A stretch of DNA of 64,000 nucleotides from Siphonodentalium dalli. Its lineage: Eukaryota; Mollusca; Scaphopoda; Gadilida; Siphonodentaliidae. The stretch lies in assembly GCA_032622095.1 (NCBI GenBank), contig CP136061.1:125624754-125688753 (forward strand), given 5' to 3'. Positions 53,109 to 64,000 of the stretch are shown here, one piece after another. The translations under genes were made by a program, and so were the position numbers. Numbering within the stretch: position 1 is the first letter of the stretch; every line of letters begins with the position of its first letter. Under the pieces are notes generated by a model that worked only from the letters and a program-made list of their open reading frames with translations, had not been told where the DNA came from and searched no databases.

Positions 53109-53673
53109 CCCTTTCACGACGGGAGCTGCGCTGGTGCAGCATTAAGACCATGTGCCAATACATTCTCTTACATATGCGAGTCGGCCATAGGTCGCCTCGC
53201 ATATATAAGAGAATGCATTGGCCTAACAATTTTTTTTTATCAATTTGTCTTACCTTCTTTAACAATTTTTATCATTTTGTTTTATTTTTTTCTAACATTC
53301 TACTACAATTTTGTATCGTTTTTCTTATATTCTTTAACAATTTTATAAAATTTGATAATTTGTTCTTACATTCTTTTATTTTGTTTTTATCATTTTTTTC
53401 TTACCTTACATTCTTTATCAATTTTTATCATTTTTTCTTACATTCTTTAACAATTTTTATAATTTTTTTAATCATTATTTCTTACAATCTTTAACAATTT
53501 TTTATCATTTTTTTTTCTGACATTCTTTAACAACCATAAAAAATAATATACAATTTGTTAGTCCAATTCATTCTCTTATATATGCCAGGCGACCTGTGAT
53601 TGACTCGCATATAGAAGAGAATGCATTGGCACAGGGCTTTCGCAAAAAATCAGGAAGCTCCCGCCATGAAAGG
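53109..53673. mobile_element. TTAA-flanked T-rich MITE, copy 1
   Basis: 565 bp between TTAA 53105-53108 and 53674-53677, with ends CCCTTTCACGACGGGAGCTG and AGCTCCCGCCATGAAAGG (piggyBac-like CCYTT start). Subterminal foldbacks read ATTCTCTTATATATGCGAGTC. The core is a T-rich minisatellite of TTCTTTAACAATTTTTATCA units. Related to 61518-62932. Confidence 0.75.
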
Positions 53674-53677
53674 TTAA

Positions 53678-54457
53678 GGTCTATTTGATGTGATTATGAT
53701 CGGTGATATTTTTTCAATAGTTAGATCACGAAGATAAAAGTTTGATGTCCCAATTTTATTGACACAACCATTGTATAGTACATAAAACGCAGTATGAGCA
53801 TGCATACTAAATGAATTATTTGTATTTGTGGGTATTTATCTGTACCAAACTTTTGCAAATAATTGAGCACATGGTCAACAGGAAGTTGATAGTTTACGCA
53901 GTGAGAACATGGTCAACAGGAAGTTGAGCACATGGTCAGAAAGTTTATAGTTTACGAGAAACACGCTGAAATGTGTTGGTATGTTTACATTATTATTATT
54001 ATGGAGTTATATCTATAAACACTACGCTACATGTTTGAGCTGATATTTGCTTGTATTTTTTGTTGTTCATGTCGTCGGTTGTCTCCAAATCCAAAAATGC
54101 TTAATCCCAAGCAGCTATATAACTAACCTGTGGCACCATAACCCCAACAATAACCCATTCGGTAAATGTCGAAGAACAGTCCATTATATATCGTATCATT
54201 TAATAACTAAATGTTTTAATCCATGCAATAATTACGGGTTGATTGCCAAAATGATAGCAACAAAATATCGAAAAGAAAAAAGGTTGATTTTGTTCTACAT
54301 TTTGGCGTTATAGCATCGTTGGTATAAAAAAGCAATGTCACTTGGTTCAGTTTCTAGAAATTAGCCATTAACGCTAGCCAACCAATAACACAGAAACAGA
54401 TATTTCAGTAGACGCCCAATGTAAACTATATGCACATATATGGTATCCTATAGTTTC
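53678..54457. repeat. Duplicated 3' flank of TLR copy C
   Basis: Aligns with 3330-4652 in the same orientation. The T-rich MITE ends exactly where this homology begins, so the MITE may lie in or near the original duplication junction. Confidence 0.6.
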
Positions 54458-56664
54458 CTACACGGTTAACTTTCCGGGTTTGGTTGGCAAGAAGTTCAAA
54501 AGATTTGTCCAAAAGATTTCCTGTTGTCCCTCAACCTCTGACCACGAAAGTCGACATTTCTTCGAGAACCAATATCTCGTGACGAAGAACATGTCCTTCT
54601 TATCAATTTCCTCCAACAAAACCATCACCATCGGCTTGTCGTTAACCCATGCGTGTTTCGACTCTAGTTCGGCCCAGCTGCTCCTAAGGAAATTTCTTGA
54701 GACCAGTAACACAACTGATCTACACATATGAATTGCTCTAACTATTTCTTCGTCGATCGAATACCCCAACCGGAAGTGCTTGTCGTTTATCATCACGTGA
54801 TCTCTATCGTCTTGAAGAAGTTTACGAAGTCGACCATCAAGCTCGGGGTAAATTGTTCTTAGAACCAAATCTTTGTCAGCTTGAGCGTATGCCAAGAAAC
54901 ATACAAAGTGGTCCATATGTTCTCCAGTGTCATCTTTGAGTTGTATGTATTTCTTTCGAAATTTTCGGTATTTTGCGAGAAGAATCAATCTGTAAATCAC
55001 GGCTCTCTTATGATATGCCAAGATGACCAAACAAATGATGCAAAGCACACTAGCAGAAATGGGCAGCGCTGTTGTGAGAATTTCTAGGATACATTTATTG
55101 TTAACTTTCTCATAAGAAATTTCTGACAAAAGTCTCAAGTCACCGTAGAAATCACACGTCAAGTTATCGAAATGTCGAACAACAAACGGTGCGCTTTGAA
55201 GATCTTCGATAAATATTTTGTATTCACAGTAACATTTGAGAGTGTTTGCCGACAGGTCCAGGACGGCATCTTTTGTCTTATTGAAGCTATAAGACTTTTG
55301 AGTTGTCGGAAAGCTTGATGATCGATGACATGTATCGAGTTTGTTGAAAGGTCGACGAGGTCAAGATGAGGAAGGTTGGAGATGTCGACGTTCAGGGTAC
55401 GTAGCTGGTTGTTAGACAAGTCAATAATCCTTAGTTCTGAATTCATGGAGAACAAACCACGTGGTATCACACTGAGTCCGTTTCTTGATAAAATTATTTC
55501 TTCCAATTTCGTGCAGTTACTGAACACATTGCCAAATCTAGGGTTTGTTTGAAATTTACCCAAAAGATTCGCATCCAGGTTTAGCCGCTTAAGATGCGGA
55601 AGAGAGATGCATGTTGCTCCTCTAATATCAGAAATTAGATTATCGGTCAGATCCACTCTTTCAACCCGCTCTGCTCCGCTCATCAAGAAGTTGAGGCCAG
55701 TAAGTTGTCCATGTCGAATGTTAACTTCTCGCAATGAATCTGCATTGCGAACAGCGTAATTCTCACACACGAATTCAAGACACTGGCGCCAGAGGAAAGT
55801 ACCGTCCAGTGTCACAATCTCTAAAGTCTGTGGAAGAGTAGTATAAATATCGAGTTTGTCTCTGTCTTTGAATGTACGTCGACACCTTTCTTGTTGTTTG
55901 CGTGGATAAATGAAGTTAGCAACGGATACAGCAACCTCTTTTATTTTGAAAAATTTCGGTGGATGGAACATGGTTTCCCAGGTGATAACTAAATTAGTTT
56001 TCGACATGTTTAGAACCTCCAGGCCTTCTGTTAAGTTATTAAGTATGCGAAGATCGTCGAGTTTGATGTCACCGAAGCCATATGCGTCAAAGATTTTGAG
56101 TTTAATCGTGCCGTAACTTTTCATGAATTCAGAATCCAAATTCAAAGTTTGTACAGTGGTCTCCCCTCGTGTTCGGCTGATATTCAAATGTTCTAGCATT
56201 CCATTCTGAAGATCTTCAAGCACTGAGCGGAGACTGGTGGTTGTCAAATGGTCGTTGTCCGAAAGATCCAAAATGCGGAGTTTTCTGCAGTTAGGGAAAG
56301 CCTTTGGCATTATGATTTCTATGGGCCCGGAGACAAGATGGAGTTCTTGCACATTGTCCAGTCCAGAGAAATGGTACGGCCCTATCACTCTCCCAGATGC
56401 AAATGATAGCCCATATAAGTTCATGTTAAGATACGTAACTCTAAGCCACGATGGATGAGTGAAGAGATTTGGGCGGGTCCAATTCCTGACGTCTATATGA
56501 AGTCTGCTGATTCCATCTGGAACTTTATACGGAAAATAGTCACAGTTGAGAAACTCGACAGTCCTGAAACAACGTCCAGCAGATGTCTGATATATATGCT
56601 CTCCCATGGAACATTTTACTGGCAGACAAAAGACACACAGAAACATATCACAGAGAGATGACAT
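54458..56664 (-). pseudogene. Toll-like receptor copy C, near full length with one frameshift
   Basis: ORF 56745-55159 encodes the N-terminus and LRR ectodomain. ORF 55162-54458 encodes the juxtamembrane segment, membrane helix and TIR domain (FVCFLAYAQAD, LGYSIDEEI, RYWFSKKC). The best start is the ATG at 56664, followed by a hydrophobic signal-like stretch (CDMFLCVFCLPVKC). Compared with copies A and B, two extra bases (AT on the coding strand) near 55290 shift the frame just before the LRR cap. The other frame-breaking runs of copies A and B are absent here. If that indel is a sequencing error or polymorphism, this is an intact single-exon TLR; as written it is broken. A TIR-only product would lack a signal peptide. 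Confidence 0.8.
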
Positions 56665-56749
56665 CCTAATAGTAGATACGTTGCTGCGAAAGTTGGCAAT
56701 AACTTCTATTATGAATATACAAGTGTAGCAGCTGAGTGCAGACACTTTT

Positions 56750-57975
56750 AAACGTTCTTGTGTATTTTATTCAAAACACACTTAAATGTACCGATATCGG
56801 AAATTGTTCAAACAATTCTATTCTCATCACATGACAAATCCGAACACCCATCGCACAGTCAATAGCAGTATCAGGCAGAGCCAGTCGGAAGCATTCTTAA
56901 GGGGTCCTTATAAATGTATTAGTTATATAATCGGTCGGCGTATAAGTGTAACACACTTAAAGTCACGCGACGGTTAGATGAGTTAAATTATGCTAGCTAA
57001 TGTTACACATATATGTGTAGTTTTCTGCTTGAAAAATATGTCGCCCAATTTCGACTGCTGTGTTATCTCCAATCAACTGTACATTTGACTATATAAATGC
57101 TAATCGGTGGCATCTGGTCTTTCAAATGTTCAGCTGTGGTGGACAGATTTGAGACTTAAGCACGATGAGGCGAGATTCTGATACACGTATATATACTTGT
57201 AACCGGTAACACGTGTGTTGTCATTGACAACAAAAGTCAACTGACTCACTTGACCATAACGACCAGACGCTCATTGTCAGTCGGTTGGGATTGTTTGTCT
57301 CCGTGCTGTAACGAAATTGTAACAAATCTGATTCATCCAATCAGTGAAGAACGGTGTGACCTACACGTGAATGTAAGTTACCTGCTTGAATTGGTTTAAC
57401 TTCGAAGCCACAGCGACCATGATATCAATAGATTATTCATACGTTTTCCACGCGGTGAGTTCAAGACTATGAACATGTAGTTTATGTGAAACTAAATCAG
57501 GTGGCTTTCCCGCCTGAATCCTCATATATAGCAATACTATATTTAAAACACGCGTTACAAGTTACATATACGAATAACCAAACTCCCTTTTGTATCCTGA
57601 TCAGAAGAAATTTCTCCTCGATCTAATTTCGTTCGCACTTCAATATCACGTTGTCTGGCAATAGTCCTAATATGCGAATCTGTAGTTATTTCATCAAAAT
57701 GCAAACGACCATCGGTGAATCTAGAGCGATAAAATCGCAAACAGATTGGGGGATTAATGTGTAAATGTCGCTATTGTATTTGCTTGGCTGGTGAAGATTT
57801 CATTGCATTCTGAATCTCTGGTCTAACCAGCTATATAATTTATAGTGTGGGCGCAATCCCGGGAGAAATATATTCACATTCACCCGTTTGCTGACTCAAC
57901 AACGAGAGGTCTAGAAACAGGATGTGTGCCTGGTGTTCGGTCCCACTAACTTTTCAAATTTGAAAAACGTGAATC
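56750..57975. other. Upstream flank of TLR copy C, no gene recognised
   Basis: AT-rich; no TATA box or domain-bearing ORF was identified with confidence. The promoter of copy C should lie near 56750-56950. Confidence 0.4.
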
Positions 57976-57979
57976 TTAA

Positions 57980-58492
57980 AGGCACGGGCGGCGTTCGTTG
58001 CAGAACTATTCATATTTGTTCAAATCGCCATCAACAGAAGGAATATTAAAATATATATAGTTTTGTTCATGTGCCAAATATAATCAGCGCGTAAATAGTA
58101 TATTGTCGACAAGACGTACGATGGTGTACGTAAACAAGAGCATGATCGTGTTACAGAAGTTTTGCTTCTGTTTACATAACACAGCACAATTCTATTTGTT
58201 AATCACACACAAATGAAACGCTCTTTATTATTTCCGTATCAGGAAAACAGTAACAAATAACGCTTTTTATGTTTGCCATATCCGGTTCTAAACAAAAGTC
58301 AGGTTCTGTAATGTTTTTTGCTTTTGTTTACATAACAAAGGAAAAATATTTGACAATAACATACTGTTTATGCCATATTTCTGATTGGTATAACATATTC
58401 TGTTTATATTTTACTATTCTTTCTTTTTGTGGCGGTTTTTGACGGAGGTGAATATTTTAACAGCATACCCACCGCCAACACCGCCCGTATCT
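57980..58492. mobile_element. TTAA-flanked MITE, family M subfamily 2 (M8)
   Basis: 513 bp between TTAA 57976-57979 and 58493-58496, with AGGCACGGGCGGCGTT and ACACCGCCCGTATCT ends, very similar to M2. It has one intact AACGCTCTTTAT (near 58218) and one altered copy (AACGCTTTTTAT). Confidence 0.75.
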
Positions 58493-58694
58493 TTAATGAT
58501 GAAATAGCTATCTATAGAACATATATACTAGAAATTTCTCCAACCATCTAAATCACAATTCATTGATTTGCGTTATTATTATTATTATATCTTTATTTCC
58601 TCTATACAATGAAGATTTTATCAAGAATATAACATTTTGTAAACAGCAAAATGAACAGAAACCATAATTAAATTTGATATACATGTACTGGAAA

Positions 58695-58800
58695 TGACGA
58701 TGATGATGATGACGATCGCTGGTGGTGGTTATAGTGATGGCGTCGTCGTCGAAGATGATAGTGATGATCATGTGACGACGATGCTGACGATAATGATATA
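58695..58800. repeat. (GAT)n-type microsatellite
   Basis: Imperfect GATGATGATGAC / GTCGTCGTCG repeats. ORFs across it are compositional. Confidence 0.7.
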
Positions 58801-58899
58801 GGAGAATCAGAGAGAGTGGCATAGAACTTTTAAGTTCAAGTTTAAGTTGCAAATCCGATCGGCACCCAAGTGGTGACACCTCAAATAGCATAATCAAAT

Positions 58900-60495
58900 G
58901 AATGATTCGCGTAACAGCAAATATGACCGTAATAAAAAAAACTGTTGTTGCTTATCACATGAATATATAATCTTGGTGGTGTCACCCCTTATTTGGTACG
59001 TGGGATTCAGGCCATTTCCATGCGGTATTCGGGTGCATACAATTGTACACTCGTCTTCGGGATTAAAGACATATTATGTACTTGTTCGGGTGCGTGAAAC
59101 GGATAAGTTAGTATACTTGTGCTATGACAACTAGAGGAATGTAACATTCTACTAACATCGCCAAAATTTGAAGCAAATCGACCATACCACCCCATAGCAA
59201 ACATAGTCAGAACTTCGCTCAATTGTAAATATTTACTACTCGATTCGGGACGCATCTATCGGCGATAAACTAACTAAAACGATTTCGCAGTCGAGAGTCA
59301 CTGCATTTAATTCCTATATAAAAATGACGATTTGGATTTGGATATATTATTTGTAAAATTACTACTTTGAACAAGATTATTCTCCATTTTAATATGATCA
59401 CCATACCGAAGTGTTTCACACCACTTTAACATTTGCAATGGTATTCGGGATTAAAAGAAAAGGCGACTATGCGCCTTTGATGGCGACTTATTATGGTATT
59501 TGATGGCTAGAATCTGCATTTTTATGCCTTGTTTTATCTTTTTTGGTTGTATGTTAATCAGGCGCTAGTTTGCCATGTGACATTCATAAATTAACAGGTG
59601 AACTGCGAAGGCATCCGCACATGCATTATTGCGCCGGAAAATAGATAACTATTTTGTACATGTGGCTATCATAACTAAGTTTTTCTCTTAATGCCAGGGG
59701 GGGGGGATTTCCGACACGTATGCTGTGGGTGGTGGGTGTCAAAATAAGCCCAAAGCAATTTTTTCCGTGACAAAATTATTTTTCTTCCTTCACACCTTTT
59801 ATTGGATTTTTACTAGTTTGTACTGGTTTGTAACACTAAAAAATCAATAAGAAGGAACTGCAGCAACACTAAACACGCTAGGGCCATTGTGTGTTGGTTT
59901 GTGCCTCTTTAGGACAAGGGACAGTATTCTTAATGCAGCTGAATCGCCCATGCAGTATTCTATGTAATTAACATCAAATAAGGATAACTTTAAAGAAATA
60001 AATTTAATGCCAAATCTGGTCAAACATGGACATTAAACACTGATGTATACACTGATGTATAAAGAAAAAAACATGTAACATACCTAGATTTGTGAGTGGA
60101 TAACACAATTATCTCATATGTGACAAAAGAGATAGAAAATGGTAATAATTCACAATATCATGTAGTCATGAATGAGTTAATACAGGTTTCTACTAAAAGT
60201 GTATGTTTGTTTTTTATTATATGCTTTACTCTCACATGCTACACGTGAGCAGTCCAATAGAAATAATGCCTTTTCTGAACTCATACAAGATTCCTGAATT
60301 CATACAAGATAAACTGTGAACGTTATAAAATTCCTAACCAATCCTGACCAATCTGAATCAATTGGAATCAATCGTAACATTAACTTTCTTTGATTTCCCA
60401 TTGGTGCTCCTGTGTGCTCTAGTGTATTGCTATATGTGCGATAAACATGTTTTAGTAATGTCTAATGAGTCTGGGTGGCACGTAGCATATAATAA
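58900..60495. other. No gene recognised
   Basis: AT-rich. A G-run and GGGTGGTGGGTGTCAAAA segment near 59697-59745 belong to the repeat also seen at 1010-1075 and 61262-61420. No ORF with a domain, no RNA gene. Confidence 0.45.
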
Positions 60496-60499
60496 TTTA

Positions 60500-60608
60500 A
60501 CCTATCTGATATAATACAATCACCTATCTGGTGTAAAACAATATCACCTATCTGGTGTAAAACAAAATCACATATCTGGTGTAGAGCAATATCACCTACC
60601 TGGTGTAT
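60500..60608. repeat. Minisatellite of CACCTATCTGGTGTA units
   Basis: Five units of 24-27 bp, each containing the near-palindrome CACCTATCTGGTG. Confidence 0.75.
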
Positions 60609-60940
60609 AGACATAATATCTTTATAAATTTCCATAACAAAGTAACAAAACACAAAAACTAAAAAGGTCTCTAAAAAGGACTTCCACACACATTTTGGCA
60701 CTAAAACAGTGACTATTAATTATGATTAACCGTGCGCGCTGTGTCAGTGACCGTTACCCACTCAGACATAGCTGCTATTCACAATAGCAATAAAGCTTCT
60801 TAATAGGTTTTGTGACGAGAAGGAAATTGAATGCAACCTGGACACAATACAATGACTTCAGTTTAGCAATAAAATGTTCGATGGTATATAAATATTAGAA
60901 CGTCAGTTTGTCTATAAATGTTCGATATAATATAATGATT

Positions 60941-61073
60941 AGAGCATATCTTGTCATTGACTACGCGAATTTCGTGGGCAGTGGGAATGGTGTAGTTCAC
61001 TCGCCTTCGGCTCGTGAACTACACCCTTCCCACTGGCCACTACATTCGCGTAGTCAACTCCAAGCCATGCTCT
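60941..61073. repeat. Foldback element 4
   Basis: Arms 60941-61000 and 61014-61073 are inverted with few mismatches (TTGACTACGCGAATTTCGTG side), with a 13-nt loop, TCGCCTTCGGCTC, that is itself a small hairpin. Confidence 0.75.
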
Positions 61074-61261
61074 ATTCATATACTAAGCTTTAAAATAAAT
61101 TGACTGCAGAGCTGTGGAAATATGATATTTAACAAAAACGATTAAAAATCCACTGCAGTCAAGAATATACTGCTAGAGACCAGTCCTGCTGTTCATTGCT
61201 AGATTCACTGAATATCAATGTAGGAGGTTTGGTCCTGGTTTTCTCTGTATGTTTGTGTTTT

Positions 61262-61420
61262 GCGTTCCACAAGGGGGTGGGTGTCAAAACATGGCTGGAA
61301 AAAACTCTATGAAATGGAAAAAAAATTGGGGTCGGGGGTGGGTGGGTCCAAAAAGTGGTCATCGGCAAAAAATTAGCATACGTGTCTGGAAATGTTTTAC
61401 GACCCCCCCCCCCGTTAATG
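61262..61420. repeat. Dispersed GGGTGGGTGT repeat fragment
   Basis: Inverted relative of about 975-1075 (AAGGGGGTGGGTGTC ... GGTGGGTGGGTCC), ending in a C-run. Confidence 0.5.
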
Positions 61421-61517
61421 CGCATGTAAAGTTAAGGCAGATTGCTAATGAGAAAAGTGATGGACATAGATGATACTGAAGAGTGAAATCTATGTCTATC
61501 ATCACATATTTTCTTAA

Positions 61518-61647
61518 CCCTTTCATGACGGGAGCTGCGCTGGCGCAACATTAAAGACCCTGTGCCAATGCATTATCTTATCTATTATATATTTTGGAAG
61601 ATCTGTGTGTGTGTGTGTGTATGTGTGAGGGTGTGTGTGTGTGAGGG

Positions 61648-61689
<42 letters not shown>

Positions 61690-62932
61690 GGTGTGTGTGT
61701 GTGTGATCGCGATAAACTCGAAAACGGCCGACCCGATTTCGACGAAACTTGGTATGTGGAGGTACCTTCGGCCGGGGAGTGGCTTAGGCATATGAATTTG
61801 CCCGTGCGACGTGACCTTGATCTTGAAATCGGGTCATTTCAAGGTCAAACGCCCGAGTATCACGGGATTTCGATGAAAATTAGTGTCTGTTGACACTTTC
61901 ATGTGGGGAGTGTCGTAAGCCTATTCGTTTGCCCGTGCGACGTGACATTGACCTTGAAATCGGGTCAATTCAAGGTCAAATCGCGAATTTTGATGGGATT
62001 TCGACGACATTTGATACGTGTGGTTACGTTTGTCCACTGAGTGTTTTGGGCGGGTCAAATCGTGACCCCGACCTGACTTTGACCTTCAAAATGATCAATT
62101 CGAGGACTCGATGTCAAATCGGGTAAAACCTGATGGATTTCGACGGGTACTTTTGTCCGGGCAGTGTTGTGGACGGGTCAAATCGTGACCCCACCTGACC
62201 TTCAAAATGGACAATTCAAGGTCAAATCGCGCAATTCGCCGAAAAACAGAGGGGAAACAGCCAGGACCAATTCAAGGTCAAATCGGGTAAAACCGGATGG
62301 ATTTCGAAGGGTAATTTTGTCCGGGCAGTTTTTTGGACGGGTCAAATCGTGACCCCACCTCACCTTGACCTTCAAAATGGACAATTCAAGGTCAAATCGC
62401 GCAATTCGCCGAAAAGCAAAGGGGAAACAGCCCGAACGAAGTCGGGTCCACCTGCTAGTATATATATTATGCGAGTCGACCATAAGAGAATTCATTGGCC
62501 AAACAAATTTGTATCATTTTTTTATCAAATTTTCTTACATTCGTTAACAATTTTCATCATTTTTTCTTACATTCTTTAACAATTTTTATCATTTTTCTTA
62601 CATTGTATAACAATTTTTATCATTTTTTTCTTACATTCTTTAACAATTTGTTTTACCATTTTTTCTTACATTCTTTATCAACTTATTTTATCATTTGTTC
62701 TTACATTCTAACAATTGTTATTAATTTTTATCATTATTTCTTACATTCTTTAACAATTTTTTATCATTTTTTCTTAAATTCTTGAACAATTATAAAAAAT
62801 TATATAAAATTTGTTAGGCTAATGCATTCTCTTATATATCCGATGCGACATGTGGTCGACTCGCATATATAAGAGAATGCATTGGCACAGGGTTTTTCGC
62901 AAAAAAAACATGAAGCTCTCGGCATGAAAGGG
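61518..62932. mobile_element. TTAA-flanked T-rich MITE, copy 2, interrupted
   Basis: Same family as 53109-53673. The left end is TTAA plus CCCTTTCATGACGGGAGCTG; the right end is CATGAAAGG plus a mutated TTAA (TGAA). A Helitron-like element occupies 61581-62458. The T-rich core runs from about 62500 to 62800. Confidence 0.75.
61581..62458 (+). mobile_element. Helitron-like element nested in the MITE
   Basis: Starts TCTATTATATATTTTGG after an A, has a (GT)n microsatellite (61606-61705), and ends with hairpin CCCGAACGAAGTCGGG, then TCCACCTG and CTAG before a T. The empty site would be A|T inside the MITE. The body has four to five units with TTCAAGGTCAAATCG. No Rep/helicase is encoded. Confidence 0.75.
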
Positions 62933-62936
62933 TGAA

Positions 62937-63978
62937 CAGGTATTCAGGATTCAGGGGGGAGACACCTTCAGTCTGACGAGTATCTTTCCGGAATAGAGAA
63001 GTTCCGCTTGTAGCTTGTGGCGTGTAGCTTGTAGGCATTCAACGGTCATTTTAGGAAGATGTCCAACCGACTCGCGGCCTATGTAAGTGCAAGTGTCATG
63101 CAGTGTCTCACATAGTCTATCATTAGGCACCTTTCGAACAATGAACAACTCGTACTGTTAAGAATTTAGTATAGCTAACAGTTGTCGTATTTTTTTCGGA
63201 CGGTCCGAAAACCTTTTCCCAGACTTGACGACTATATATACGTCAGTTTGTGAGCAAATCGTGCCATTCAAACTTCTTGCTACTCACAGTGAGGTGATAT
63301 GGTTCTGTTCGCCGTGATTATGTTGTACTTAGTTATGTTGTTATCAGGTCATAGTCAGTTGTATAGGCTCGATGTTTGCACGAATTGTGTTTAGTAAGAG
63401 TATTGTACACAGCGACAAATACACTAAGATGTAGTAATTATAATCAGTATAGTAGTTAATTGTACTAAAGGTGTCTATGGTGCTCTTGGCCATTTTGAGG
63501 AAGCACAATCACGAATTGGCCGATTTTAAAAATAAAATCATAACCACCCCTGGCCAAGTGGTCCTGCTGTATTGCTATGATGATATTAGGGCAAACTGAT
63601 GCTGTTAACAAAAAGTACCGTTATATTTGTTTTCATTTATTTTTCCAATACTGGTTGGATTAGTCGTCGAAAATCGACTATAATCGAGATGGTTATTCAC
63701 GTCATTTCAGAAAATCAGCGCAGGCATTATTATATTTTTCAAAATTTCAAAATATATATGTTCTTGAATGTTTCATACACATTGTGTTTTTTTCTCAAAT
63801 CGCTCGGATTAGCCAAACATCGCAAAAATGACAACTTTAGAAAAAAACGGTACTTTTTTTGTAACGGCATAAGTATGCCCTACCGACATCACAGTAATTC
63901 AGCAGGACCACCATCATCTTAGCATATTTAGCAGGATCGCTTGACCAGGGCTGATAACGGACAGATTCACATGACCAG
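62937..63978. other. No gene recognised
   Basis: No domain-bearing ORF, RNA gene or clear repeat was recognised. Confidence 0.4.
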
Positions 63979-64000
63979 CTAGGCGATGTCCAGCCCGACT
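63979..64000 (-). mobile_element. Possible Helitron-like 3' terminus cut by window end
   Basis: CTAGGCGATGTCCAGCCCGA has the same layout as the CTAG-hairpin terminus at 8407 and 31440, but the window ends before the second hairpin arm. Confidence 0.35.

Noticed and set aside
58553-58897. 114-codon minus-strand ORF
   Set aside because: Histidine/isoleucine/threonine-rich translation of the (GAT)n microsatellite.
61585-61795. ORFs over the (GT)n tract
   Set aside because: Simple-repeat translations (VCVC, THTH) without coding support.

Overview
The window is AT-rich metazoan DNA, very probably from a lophotrochozoan and most likely a bivalve mollusc. The evidence is intron-containing genes, several Toll-like-receptor (TLR) copies, a tRNA-derived SINE with an (ATCA)n tail, tandem Helitron-like repeats ending in CTGT-type microsatellites, many TTAA-flanked MITEs, and an integrated Polinton/Maverick. 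The assignment is by eye; no database search was run.

Layout. 1-1650: large inverted-repeat element. 4653-6519: TLR pseudogene A (minus strand, 5'-truncated, frameshifted). 5188-9868 and 9869-14220: near-identical tandem segmental duplication carrying TLR pseudogene B, which has lost its TIR domain, and two arrays of Helitron-like repeats. 14.7-23.4 kb: palindromic minisatellite, GCGATAAATCGC-type repeats, three foldback elements and TTAA-flanked MITEs. 24.0-27.9 kb: broken non-LTR retrotransposon, internally duplicated, one copy interrupted by a SINE. 27.9-34.6 kb: more MITEs and Helitron-like elements.

34620-50740 is a complete Polinton of 16.1 kb with perfect 6-bp target duplications (TCGATC) and 437/455-bp terminal inverted repeats. 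On the plus strand it carries a spliced protein-primed family B DNA polymerase, then a protein with two PC4-like (p15) domains, then 11 nt later a 174-residue TATA-binding-protein (TBP) homologue that keeps all four DNA-intercalating phenylalanines. On the minus strand a compact run of nine ORFs, several overlapping by 1-32 nt, encodes the packaging ATPase, two small Polinton proteins, a chromodomain integrase, a membrane protein with a possible third PC4-like domain, the penton-type minor capsid protein, a small basic protein, the major capsid protein and the adenovirus-type maturation protease. A further ORF lies antisense inside a predicted 5'-UTR intron. The set covers replication, integration, packaging, capsid and maturation, and adds what looks like its own core-promoter recognition module (TBP plus PC4), the most unusual thing in the window.

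50.8-64 kb: hAT-type element with 8-bp duplications, a 28S rRNA fragment between perfect 169-bp direct repeats, T-rich TTAA MITEs (one holding a cleanly inserted Helitron-like element), TLR copy C (nearly full-length, one visible frameshift), and mostly unannotated AT-rich DNA to the end.
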